In this document: positions 23,729 through 36,300 of the stretch, piece by piece
Layout of the letters: each line of letters opens with the position of its first letter
How positions within the stretch are numbered: the stretch's first letter is position 1
NCBI GenBank assembly: GCA_935421135.1
Contig: OW285189.1
Span: 24,616,298 to 24,680,297 of the forward strand
Direction: 5' to 3'
DNA: 64,000 bases
Origin: Bugulina stolonifera
Taxonomy: Eukaryota > Bryozoa > Gymnolaemata > Cheilostomatida > Bugulidae
Notes under the pieces: model-generated
Told to the model about the DNA's origin: nothing
What the model saw: the letters and a program-made list of their open reading frames with translations, nothing else
Database searches by the model: none
Translations under genes and position numbers: made by a program

Positions 23729-26211
23729 ATGGCCTCTGTTATAGAATTTCCATATAAAGTTTTAAAGCGTATGTTAGTTTATGACGATGGAGTGGAGAAT
23801 AAAGGTGACCGACATAAGGGCTCATTCTGTCAAGGTTTGTTCCATTCACAGTCCACTAATTATAGCCTTATAGTATTTATAATTATCTTATTATTATTGT
23901 TATTATTATTTGAATCATTTTTATGGGCTGTTATCTAATTTTGAATTAGAATCGGACGTTGGTAATAAATCCAGACACTTGACTCCTGTAGTACCATGAA
24001 TCTCCTTTACAAAAGTACATGATATGATACAATACAATATTAGCCTAGAGTTAGTGTTGGTTGATTAGGGTTTTAAACGTCATGTGATGACAACTCCCAG
24101 CCTCGCATATAGTAGTTGTCTCTCATGGCGCATGGCGTTCAGTGCTTTACAGTCATATTATAAGACATGCCATATGCCTATGTAATCTTACTTCTTTACC
24201 GTAACATTTCTTCTCTTGAATTGGCTGAAATTAAAATCATAATTATACTTTTACTCAACGAACAATACCTGTGTGCTAATGAAGGTCAGATTGTTACAGC
24301 GTTAACTTGTGACGAACTGAATGTGCCGTCTGCACCCAACCAGGAGTCTTGTTCACCAGAAGAGACAGTACATTCTACTAGCGTAACGCAGTGTCCTCCC
24401 ACTACTATAGTCACAAGGTCAGTACTAAGACACACTTACAGATACACATGCGTACACCATTGTATATCTGCATCCATCTGCAGCATGTGTTTTGTATATT
24501 ATAATAAATGCAATGTTCAGTTACTGTTACTAATTGCACATTCACATAATATTTGATGTGTAAACGAACATAGCATGGCAACTGATACTCAAGTAGGTGC
24601 TGTATCACTGATGGTGTGCTATTTGTTCCAGGGAAGGTGTTAGGATTCCTCCAGCTACATCCGATTGGGAGTCAGAACAGTGGAGTGATCCCATGAGTAA
24701 CCATGGTACCCAGACTACACCCAGAGCTACACGACACGTGGACTATCCTCTGCCAGCTCACAGAAATAACAATAACTCTCTGGTCAGCAAAATGGTGCAG
24801 GTACCTAGTGAGCGCTGTCTACTATCTCCACTGGGCACCGTGTCAGACTCATTTTTGCCGGACAAGGTACGCTAATGCAATATTATTATGTTGTGTTATA
24901 TTGAAATGGTATTTCTTGTCACAGTAAGCAAAACACTAAACTGTTAGCAATTATCCTCTCAATCCCGAAAGAGGAGACAACTCCTTCTTGAAGAGTCATA
25001 TACATGAATTGCAGGTACTTAGTCTAGGGTGAGAAGTGGCAGGTCAATTATAACTCGTAGTTATCATAAATTATATACGCTTTCTCCTCCTTCAGGTAAT
25101 TAGAATCCGAGAGAAGATCCGTTACCAGAGACATAGGTATATGAAGAGACAGAGAGAGAAAATAGAGCGCGACAGACAAAGGCAGCAGCTGTTACGTCAT
25201 TGCACAACGTCTAACTCTTATCAGACTATCAGCTCTTCGACTCACGCTAGTGATCACATGACATCATCTGCATGTCATCATCCTGTGACAGGAAAAGTCA
25301 GGGGGAGACGACAGCTTGCTTCTCTACTCAGGTTGGTATATCCAAGTCATTGATGAGATACGGTGAGACTGTAGCCTATACATCTCAATGCCAGCATAAT
25401 TTTTGTTTACAATCATTGTTTCTCTCAAGGAATATCAACACAAATCCAGGTAGCCTATGTATCATTGATTTGGTATAGTACCAATGGAATCTGAACAATA
25501 AACATGGTGTTGACTTTCTGTTACATTAAGCATTACATAAGGATAACCAGCAGGCCCTGTAAATGTCACAGCAATTAGGAATGTACAATTATAGTATTCA
25601 GTTACAGTTAAGTCTCTATTAAACTCACCAGGGTGATTGTGTAATTATTTCCTCATCCTGGAGGAGAACTATTTAGTCCAGATAGTCCCTATACTAGAAC
25701 TATATTATTATATTATTACATTATCATACTATATTATTATATTATTACATTATCATACTATATTATTATATTATTACATTATCATACTATATTATTATAT
25801 TATTACATTATCATACTATATTATTATTTGCTAGTTGTTGTTATTACTATGTCTTGGTTTCATACTTGCCTTGTGTACAATATATTATAACCTTTATATT
25901 GATAGCTGTGCACAAAGGAATTGTAATTAAGATACATACACATATTGTATACACTAGATGAGTAGAGCCAATTACTACTTCAGTTATATAATCCTCATGC
26001 TGTGTTTCCATAGAGTTCTATAAAGTATAATTATCATAGTGTTATTTGTATACAATATGCATGTAGGTCAGGAAGACAGCTAAAGCAGGAGAGGCCAAGG
26101 AAAGTGTGTAACTGCTGCTGCTGTTCACGCCACTTCTGCCACCACAAGACGGAGTACACGAGGAACAGCCGTAACCCTAGCTGTGAAAGCTTTGTTTCTT
26201 CACGAAAATGA
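23729..26211 (+). CDS. Unrecognised protein with basic coiled coil and Cys/His-rich C-terminus
   Basis: Five exons join in phase: 23729-23834, 24300-24417, 24632-24866, 25096-25331, 26067-26211, giving 279 residues. The start ATG has a good context (AAGATGG). Residues 1-150 are polar and low in known motifs (VIEFPYKVLKRMLVYDDG; CDELNVPSAP). Exon 4 begins with a strongly basic helix (REKIRYQRHRYMKRQREKIE) that could be a coiled coil or nucleic-acid-binding segment. Exon 5 holds VCNCCCCSRHFCHHKTEYTR, a dense Cys/His cluster that could bind zinc but does not match a named finger. An AATAAA is at about 26432. No signal peptide was seen. The function is unknown; it is paired head-to-head with the gene at 19872-23580. 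Confidence 0.75.
25695..25832. repeat. 29-bp AT-rich minisatellite in an intron
   Basis: Four to five copies of ACTATATTATTATATTATTA plus CATTATCAT, in the last intron of the gene at 23729-26211. Confidence 0.9.
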
Positions 26212-27311
26212 CCATGCTATCATTTGCCTTGTTGCTGTATATTATGAGCGTTTTCGAAGTTTAGCCTTTTCGGAACTTCTCTTTTTGGAGCCAACGAGTT
26301 TCACGTGGAATGAGCACTCGGTCTACATTCTGGCACTGAGTTTGTTTATATTCACCAAACATATAATGCGCTGCTGTATTATCATAATATAATGTACTGA
26401 TATATTATTATGATTCTTGTAAAAATCGAACAATAAATTCTTTCCATAGCCACAAATCCAATGATTTATTTAAATATATATAAAAGGTATGAAGTGTTTA
26501 AATTGAAGTTTTGTTAATGTGTAAGTTTATGTCAGGATTTCTCCTTGTTTGTACTAAAGTATAGTGCCCTCGGCTCAGCCTACTCCAACCCTGCTCTCAC
26601 CACATATAAATATAACCTATGCAGGTATCTATTAGGTAATGGTACATGTAACTTTAGCTGCAGCATAGCATATAACCCTCAGTTCATTGCCTTGGATGAT
26701 GATATATTATTGCAGCAAACTAACTTTCTGAATTTAGCCATGTTATTGTCACACTGTGACTAAATCTTTATTATCCTCACCCTTTAATTCAATAATTACA
26801 ATAACTTTTGATCCTGTCCATTAAAATTATTCGCCAGAATGGGATGATGAGACATTCAGCTTCACAAAAATAGTTAACTACTAGCAAACTGAACAAGATA
26901 TTTTCATAGGTATACATACACTTGGTATTATTGAATGAAGTTTTCATAGTGAAAATTTGTCACTTTTATTATAGTTGCATTAGGTAGGGTGGGGAGATAT
27001 ACCAGCCTATCTTTTCATGTCATTAGATTGTTTGCCATTCAGCTTAGTAGAAGAAAAATCTATTGAATTAAATACAAAGGCTGTGTATTGTATTGGCTAG
27101 TCGGTCTAAAGAGAAAGCCTATTAACTGCTATTATTATTCAGGTAGTACTGGGTGTTGGCTGGCTGGCTCACGTCAGTCAAGAATACGGCAGCAGTTCAC
27201 ATACTAGTAGCACACTCTATTTACCGTTATTACTACTTTTTCATTGGCATTGTATAGTAGGAGCTCAACTCCGCTGAAACTTGGAGACCGGCGGTCATCA
27301 TACTGACTAAT
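26212..27311. other. Intergenic, 3' UTR and upstream flank of the secreted-protein gene
   Basis: Contains the 3' UTR of the preceding gene and the 5' flank of the large gene at 27312. No other coding signal was seen; the open frame at 26545-26763 has no supporting splice sites or homology. Confidence 0.4.
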
Positions 27312-30300
27312 ATGACAGGTCCAAGAGTGATTTCTGGATTTATATGCCTCGCATTGCTGACTGTCGTGCATTCTCAATCTTGTATTGACAGCCACAGCAC
27401 TTACGCCGCAGAGTTTGAGGGTGGTAGCCCTGAAAGATGGCTCTATAATAACATTGCAAAGGGTGCTGAGTGCGTGGCCATATCACGGACACTAACTATC
27501 GGTAATATGCTCATACACATTTTATTATTGTAGTTGTGATCTAGTATATAGAATAACCGTATAGTTTCCTGCTAAAGAGAAGCTTTGAAATTTGCAAATT
27601 TAGATCAACGAATTGAAAGGCTTCAGTTTGTCTCTACTTGGTTTAATATCTTGGCTTCTAAAGTCTTATGGTTTCACAACAGAAGTTCTGTCTGATGTTT
27701 CTCACAGTACTCCTTGTCATACAACTTCTATCGATCGTATATTTTACTAGAAGCATACAATACATATACTGTAGTGAAACTGTGGGTATATAACTATGCA
27801 CATATATCTCACATCCCTGTCGGCCACAAAAAAATTCTGTCTTGTTTGGAGATGGTATAATTTTCAATTCCAATTATGTCACAAGAGTCGCGCCAATGAT
27901 ATTCTGTGTTGATGTGATGGAGTTTATTTCATTATCATTATGCAGAACCATAGTTGGGGGAGGGGGCGCTTCCCTGCCTTCTCAGTTAGCAAAAAAAGTG
28001 ACCTGAGCCAGATTTTAAATTTTGTGCATGATTGTGCTTCCATTGTCTCACGCCCACCATTTCTGCCCACTTCTATGTTATATTATTCTGCCTCCTCACC
28101 AAAATCTTCTAGCCTATAATACACCAATATAGTAATAATATATTTGTCTAACCTATGATCCTGTAATATGGTAATATAATTGTTTTTATAGATTATTATT
28201 TTGCAAAATTTGTAACCCATTAGTAGTGTAGTACCTCAATAAGTGCCTCATAAGGGGATATGAAATGAAGTGCTCAGTGTCAGCTTGGGTCTTACATAAT
28301 CATATATATGTGAAGTTGTTGTATTGAAATATAGGCGTGTGTATGACTAGTATGTGCAGTATGAATATATTACTAGATCAACTACAGAAAATCTTGACTA
28401 ATAGGTGCATGCTACAGCCACACCCTCCTATACAGTTTACTTATTCATAATCCATTCTTCAATCACAATCACAATGAATCAATGATTCTGTTGCTAAAGC
28501 ATATTGTGTGAAATATTAATTAGTAGACGCTGCTTTCAGTAATGTAATATTATTTGTCTCCTTCATACAGTCATATGGGCAATACCTCTGAGTATTCCAT
28601 GGGGTTTAACACCTGCAGGCTTTTATTATAGTTAAGATAATTTTGTATATTGTATCAGTTTAGTTTCAAGCAAATGCTACTTGATTATATTGTGTTATGA
28701 TAATATGTAGCTGATTTTATAGGAACAATTTTGTGCTTATATATATTAGGCTATTTATTATACCTGTAGTTATGTTACTTGCATGCACCATAGAATTGTG
28801 GGATATTAATATAATATTTGGAAAGGAACCTTATTATTTAATAGGAAGTTAATTGCCTTCTCCCATTCTATATACCAGTCTATTCATGCAACCTGTCATA
28901 CCTGTCATACATGATGCTACGCTAGCAAAGAGTAAACCACTACCACCTCCCACCTCTAACAGTGTAGACAATAGATATACATGTACATCATGTACATGTG
29001 CAATGGACGGGTCACTATGTGTGTCTGTGTGTGTGACATGCCATGCTACATGTTACATACCTTGTATTATATACACAGGTACATGTACAGTGTGTATAAT
29101 ATAATAGATATATACACAGGTACTTGTACAGTGTGTATAATATTGTAATGGTTTCTGTGATTTGGTGCGGTCGTCCTTGGACGACTACCGACCCAGAAAT
29201 GAAGTGCCTATGAGTGGTAATAGGACTTCGCATTACATGAAAGATCGAGCGGTCTCAGTAGCCCAAATACTACCAAAGACGACCCATCTGATCTCAAGTC
29301 CGACCTTCAGACTATACAATGAAAGAGAGTAGTTCAACCTAGTAGGCGGTTCGCTAAGCGAATGACCTAGTAAAAGGAAGAGGAAGTCCCTGTATCAAGT
29401 ATAGATGTGTCTTTATTGAAAGCCAAGTGTAGACTGAGACAATGAACAGTAAAACAGTGCCCTTTATATAGTATAAGGACTTCCGGCCGACGTGACGTCG
29501 GGAAAAGACGACGTGTGGTCGTCCGGAAGTTGCGCAACAAGATGGCCGCCGGAAGCCCGACGGCCGACCCAAAATAGGTCGGGTTCTACAAAAGTTGCTT
29601 ATAATGGTCCAATTCATGTACAAAATGAATATCAATGGATTCTGAGAGGTCGGGCCTCTGTACATGGGTATAAAAGGCATTAAAAGACTTAGATATAATC
29701 ATATAATCATATATAACAATATAAGAGTAAAGTACAAGCAGATATATACATGTATGCACACAATAATGAGTGTCAGATGTAAGATACGACTGGGCATACC
29801 ATCACATAGCCCCCTCACACTAGGTCATGGGTGTCTCTAGTGTCAAGTTAAGAAGGGTACGGTACAGTGTAGATTCTCTGGATACTATATCCAAGTCTGC
29901 TTGCACGAGCTGGAGTCGTTGGGGGTGGTTTTAGATGCTGGTTGGCTAGTTCGCGAAGAGCTATTTCTCGAGCATAGAGAGGTTCCAGGTGTTGGCGTAG
30001 AGTGTCCCCCACCTGTTGACGGCTGGCAAGGTAGTGAATCCGTGGCTTGAGTTCAGCAAGTTGTTGCATGAACGACGGATCCGGAGATGCAGGACATGTG
30101 GCATTCGGCTGAGTTAATACAGGAGATGCAGGAGGTGGGAACTGGACGGCAGGAGAGTCTGGAGCGGCTCGGAGTAGGTCCCTGACAGGTGTATAAGGAG
30201 AGCGGTGTGGTGAGACCTCTAGTGTGGGTCTGGACTGCAATGGCTCGATTAGTAGAACCGGAGAAGCTGTACAAGAAGCTGCACATGAGACCTTGGGTGG

Positions 30301-33300
30301 AGAGCCTTCATAGAGAGGGCCTGACTGAGCAGCAGGCATACTCTTCCTTGGAGCAGGCCTTGTCTTCCAAGAGGGTAGACGTCCGCGTCGGCCAGGGGGG
30401 CCGACACTTACAGCGGAGGTACTAGCAGGAGGTCGCCAGGGAGAAGGTCCAGCAGGAGTGGTAGGCGACGAGGAAGAGGAGGAGGTAGCATCAGAAGGTG
30501 CGGAGTCGGGTGTCTGTTCTGGAGATGGGCTGTGCCGTCTTTTGGGAGGTCGCTTCCTTGTGGAGGAGGTGCTAGGCAAATAGACTGGTTTATTTGTCCC
30601 CGACTGTCCGTCCATGGTAGGACAACATGGCAGAAATGGTGGGGGATCCTTTACGCCCCACCATTCCATGAGGGCCCCATAGCTGGGCCCGTCTGTGAGG
30701 AAGAGACGTTTCCCACAGATACTGGATCTCCGACTGAAGTGATGGCCTAGAGCATCACGGCTAACTGAGCTGCGTCCGCAGCGACAGTAGAAGCGGGCAA
30801 AGTGTTGCCAAATATGTATGTTCAGTCTCTTGAGGGTGCCGGAGAAGCCACACTTTGCACATTTGAGGTTAGGTTGACTCCTTCTAGCCAAGTCGTCTCG
30901 GGCTTGTTGAGTGAAGGTACTAATCCATGGCTTAGTGGCTCCGGAATGCTGGGATGACTCTATGGGCAGCTTGTCAGTGAGTTTGTGCAGCTTAATTGTA
31001 GCTAACTTCAGGGTAGAGGTAACAGGAGGTGGAGTAGGTGGAGGCGTGCCGTCTGGCGTAAGTGTCTTCCGTAGAGGAGATGCATCTACAACACATAATT
31101 CATCTGATGTGTATCCTCCGCCTTCTAACTCATGCTCTCTCCTGTGGGAATGTTCAGGGGAATCCTCCTCTGTCCCGACTGGTCTATGCCGAGTGGGGAG
31201 GGAGAGAGAATTCATGCCTGACAGTCCCACAGGTGTTGATTGTACCTCTAATTCTGATTCGGTCCTTACTGGTAACACTGAGATTTGCTTACCTTCAGCT
31301 GTGGAAACAGGCTGATTGGAGTGATCCGTACTGGAAGGAGTAGCCGTCTCGTCCATACAAGAATGAGAAAGGATACGAGTGCTGTTATTAGCTTCACCAG
31401 TGACACGAAGAGTGCAGAGGTTGCCACATGTAGGGATACATGCGCTTTGGTGAAGTACTGGACGAGAAAGGACTACTCGTCTGTGAGCTGTCGTATTTAT
31501 ACTAGCCGAGGGATGAGCAATTGGCTCAATTGTAGGCAATGCCTTAGGCACATTTTCTTTGTTCGACTCGTCAAATAAGCGCGGGAACACGGCAATAGTT
31601 GCCTTCGATTGCTTCTGATCCGCTTCATGGGATTTCGAGAGTTCGGCAATCTGTATTTTCGGCTGAACTTGTTCGGCAATACTGAATTCCGTAAAAGAAC
31701 TTTTCGCTCTTTCTATTTGAACTGCTGGCAGTATAGACTGTATCTCCGTCGTAGGGATTATGTCATGGAGGTCGGCTACGCGATACTTCGCGTCCTCTGG
31801 ATCATGTCGGGCTATTGAAACTTGAACATTCTTCGAGAGGTTCAGAGGTAGCTCTTCTATCTGGTCCAGCACGGTTTGCTCCGTGTCGATCCTCAGGCCG
31901 CGGACTTGGACTGTAGTGTCTGGCAGTTCTACACACGATAAGTCGTCCGTCGGGGTATACTGAATTTTGGAGGGAATCAGTTGCTGAGTAGTGTCGGGTC
32001 TGGACGTGGCCAGATCCTGTTGGTACTTCTGAGTTGAGGACAGGTCGGGTTTGCCTTGTGAGGTCTGGTTCGACTGGGCGGGACTTGTGAGTCGTCCTTT
32101 CAGCCTTGGGGGGTGATCTGTGGTCACTTCGTTCATGTCCGGCTTTGAGTGGAGTTGTTTCTTGCCTGGTTTTGGCCTAGTGGGTATAGGTTCATCCACT
32201 GTGACGGGTGTGAGTGACACCGTCGGCCTGGAGTGTGATGGGCTAGTTATACGTGGGATTTTCTGTTTGGAGTGGCTACTCCTGTCTTTAGGCCTAGTGG
32301 GTATAGGTTCTTCCACTGGGACGGGTTTTGATATGTCCGTCGGCCTCTGTGGACGACCATTGTGGTTTGGTCCACTCTTCTTGGGTTTGACCTCAGTAGG
32401 AATGTGTTCATCTACTGGGATGGGTTCTGATGTGTCCGTTGGTCCGTCATCCGTTTCTTGACATTTCTGCAGGAGGGTATGTAGGGCTTTCCGTAGGAGG
32501 TCGGCGGGAAGCTCTTCTTGTGGTTTTGGAGGGCTGGCCTTGCCATCTTTGTTGCGTAGGAAGGCCGTTCCGGTTTCCAGTGCTTCCTCCATATCATCGG
32601 GCAATAACCATGTGTAGTACCAGCGTAGGCCGCGGTTGTGGACTATGAGGCAGAACTTCTCGACAGTCCACTCTTCCAAAGATGCAGGGGGTGCTCCTTC
32701 AAAGGCTGTTGCCATCAGTCTACGGATGAGAGCTGCATAGTCTCTGAGTGACGTGTGGGCTGGCTGTTCCAGGGTGGACAGCTTCCATCGGGCTTCTCTG
32801 GCAGATAGTCCATACTGTTCCCTCAGTCGGGAAAATATCCCTTCGACTGATCGGGGTCGTCCGCATTCTTGTGCGGGCCCGTGTAGGGCGGCTCTAAGCC
32901 GTATGAGGCGTGCTCTGTCATTCCAGTTGCAGCGCCCTGCCATAGCGGTGAAGTCCTCTATGAAGAGTTCCACGTCCTCTTGTCCATTGTAGCTGAGTGT
33001 TTTGAGGTCCTGCTCGGCTTGGTACATCACCTGCTGAAGCAGGTTCCTAATTTGGTCCATGTCGGTAGGGTGTCGGGTAGTGAGTAAACTTCCTTGATTT
33101 GTTAGGCCGTGTCGGCCTAGTCGACGTACTGAGTACCGTCAATCTATTCTGGATCCAAGGTCGGTCGTTGATTGAAGATCCGGCGTAGGTCGGGCTACAT
33201 CCAGCGGAACCACGAGAATTATGGGTGCACTTTAGCGTTTGTCACCTTCTCGTATCCAAGGTTCCCGGGTCCGAGTCCTAAATCGCCGTCGAAGTATTGA

Positions 33301-36300
33301 AGAATGAGGTCGGTCGGGTTACCCGAGGCCGAGGTCACCTTCCTTCGCTTCGTATCGTAAGAGTACGACCTTAGAATCCCACCGCTGCCACCAATGTAAT
33401 GGTTTCTGTGATTTGGTGCGGTCGTCCTTGGACGACTATCGACCCAGAAATGAAGTGCCTATGAGTGGTAATAGGACTTCGCATTACATGAAAGATCGAG
33501 CGGTCTCAGTAGCCCAAATACTACCAAAGACGACCCATCTGATCTCAAGTCCGACCTTCAGACTATACAATGAAAGAGAGTAGTTCGACCTAGTAGGCGG
33601 TTCGCAAAGCGAATGACCTAGTAAAAGGAAGAGAGAGTCTCTGTATCAAGTATAGATGTGTCTTTATTGAAAGCCAAGTGTAGACTGAGACAATGAACAG
33701 TAAAACAGTGCCCTTTATATAGTATAAGGACTTCCGGCCGACGTGACGTCGGGAAAAGACGACGTGTGGTCGTCCGGAAGTTGCGCAACAAGATGGCCGC
33801 CGGAAGCCCGACAGCCGACCCAAAATAGGTCGGGTTCTACAAAAGTTGCTTATAATGGTCCAATTCATGTACAAAATGAATATCAATGGATTCTGAGAGG
33901 TCGGGCCTCTGTACATGGGTATAAAAGGCATTAAAAGACTTAGATATAATCATATAATCATATATAACAATATAAGAGTAGAGTACAAGCAGATATATAC
34001 ATGTATGCACACAATAATGAGTGTCAGATGTAAGATACGACTGGGCGTACCATCACAATATAATAGATATATAATAGATATATTCAAGTCACCCCTGAGT
34101 TGTGGTATGCATACTCTCTTGTTGAGGAATCTGTGGGCTGAGAATGCTGATCGGGTTTCCAAGTAGAAATCTGATCCGTAGTTTTTGCAAATCGGTTTTT
34201 TTTTGATCCACCTATATATTCAGTAATGTGTAGAGATTCACTTATTCCTTCTACCATATATTATTGCAGGCTAACTTCCTATTCATGATTATTGATGCAC
34301 ATGGTCACATTTAACTATGCAATACGAATTCATTATTTTATTTACTTGTACTACATGTAGATATTTGTACACTTTATAATATAGTTATGTATACATGCAG
34401 GCTAAATTATATTATTACACTAAATGTTACCTTTATAAGGCCTACATATAATAACTATAATTATATAATTTATTTACATGACATTATATATACTGTATAC
34501 CATATCATGCATTGTATTATATTAATTTATGTACAAATGTATCACAGTGCTTGATAAGTCTTAAAATATTGCTTATGTTATATGTGTTACGTAATATGGT
34601 CATGCTGTATACATAATTGTGTCTATGGTTGCAGATGAGAAATGGAATGAATACATGTATAACATACCTGATAGTGAATGGGTGAAGGTAAGTGTCAACC
34701 TTGTCACAGTACATGTATATTATCTCAGGAACTGAGGTAGATACGTGTAAGTAAGTGGTTGATACTGAGGTAGATACGTGTAAGTAGATGGTTGATGCTG
34801 AGGTAAATACGTGTAAGTAGGTGGTTGATGCTGAGGTAAATACGTGTAAGTAAGTGGTTGATACTGAGGTAAATACGTGTAAGTAAGTGGTTGATGCTGA
34901 GGTAGATATGTGTAAGTAAGTGGTTGATACTGAGGTAAATACGTGTAAGTAGGTGGTTGATGCTGAGGTAAATACGTGTATGTAGGTGGTTGATACTGAG
35001 GTAAATACGTGTAAGTAAGTGGTTGATACTGAGGCAAATACGTGTAAGTAAGTGATTGATACTGAGGTAAATACGTGTAAGTAAGTGGTTGATGCTGAGG
35101 TAAATACGTGTAAGTAAGTGGTTGATGCTGAGGTAAATACGCGTAAGTAGGTGGTTGATACTGAGGTAAATACGTGTAAGTAGATGGTTGATGCTGAGGT
35201 AGATATGTGTAAGTAAGTTGTTGATACTGAGGTAAATACGTGTAAATAGGTGGTTGATGCTGAGGTAAATACGTGTAAGTAAGTGGTTGATACTGAGGTA
35301 GATATGTGTAAGTAAGTGGTTGATACTGAGGTAAATACGTGTAAATAGGTGGTTGATGCTGAGGTAAATACGTGTATGTAGGTTGTTGATACTGAGGTAA
35401 ATGCGTGTAAGTAAGTGGTTGATACTGAGGTAAATACTTGTATGTAGGTGGTTGATACTGAGGTAAATACGTGTAAGTAGGTGGTTGATGCTGAGGTAAA
35501 TACATGTAAGTAGGTGGTTGATACTGAGGTAAATACGTGTAAGTAGGTGGTTGAGCCTGTTACTCAACTGGCTGGTGGGTCCAAACTCTCCAATTCATGT
35601 TACTCGTTGGTATCTATGCTGGATTTGGCCCAAATATAGTAGGAGGGAAATGTATGTGACTATATCTGGGCCCACAAACCCAGTTTATATTATGGTTATC
35701 GGGTACAGCGATGAGCAGACTTGGCAAGCCAATCAGACGTACCCTGTCTCTGCTTTGCCCTGCAGTGATATAGTCATAGCTAGCCTAGACCACAAACCTC
35801 ACACAGAGTATGTATGTTTCAGTGTAAGTTGCATAATTATGTCCCATTGTATCATTTATACCTGCTGCATCTAATACTAGACTTCCCGCCCTCCTGACAA
35901 ACTCATGAATGTGTTCTTCATTTTCTTATCAGTATGAAAAGAGCGCTCTACCAGGAAAAGAGGATCTAATTCTTTCAAAAGCTAACTACTCTGAATACAT
36001 GGAAGGGACTATCTTTTCACAGTAAGTCTAGTTGTGTACCTTACTGGTATTATAATATATGCAATTATAGCCGCGGATAAACCCTGAGGTCGTGCCCGGA
36101 GACTGACTTAGTAGCCAGGTTGAAACTCAAACCTTAACAGTATTTTTAACGAATTCGCACCAAGTCATGAATTTTTTGTGCGATTGGCGTGCAATGTCGA
36201 CTATAGTATAACAAACTACTCTTCAGTTGTAGACTATATTTTACTCTATTCCAGATGATCAGTGTTATCTAAGATAGTCTGTTCACACATGACACTGCGG

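Larger units (their letters stand above)
29144..34057 (-). mobile_element. Non-autonomous LTR retrotransposon carrying only gag
   Basis: Two 663-bp direct repeats (29144-29806 and 33395-34057) start TGTAATGG and end CCATCACA on the plus strand. About nine differences were seen between them, so the insertion is fairly recent. ATAT flanks both sides (29140-29143, 34058-34061), or AATAT if one LTR base is shared. The element is antisense to the host gene and lies in its first intron. The 3588-bp interior has one long frame (gag), a primer site and a polypurine tract, but no protease, reverse transcriptase, RNase H or integrase. It must borrow pol from another element; Ty3-type is likely from the gag. 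Confidence 0.9.

Noticed and set aside
29492..29683. Small plus-strand open frame repeated at 33743-33934
   Set aside because: It lies inside both LTRs opposite to the element's transcription and has no homology; its duplication reflects the LTRs.
34720..35567. Two long minus-strand open frames of ~260-280 codons with an 11-residue repeat
   Set aside because: They are produced by a 33-bp minisatellite whose unit is divisible by three; two frames are open at once and there is no start context or homology.
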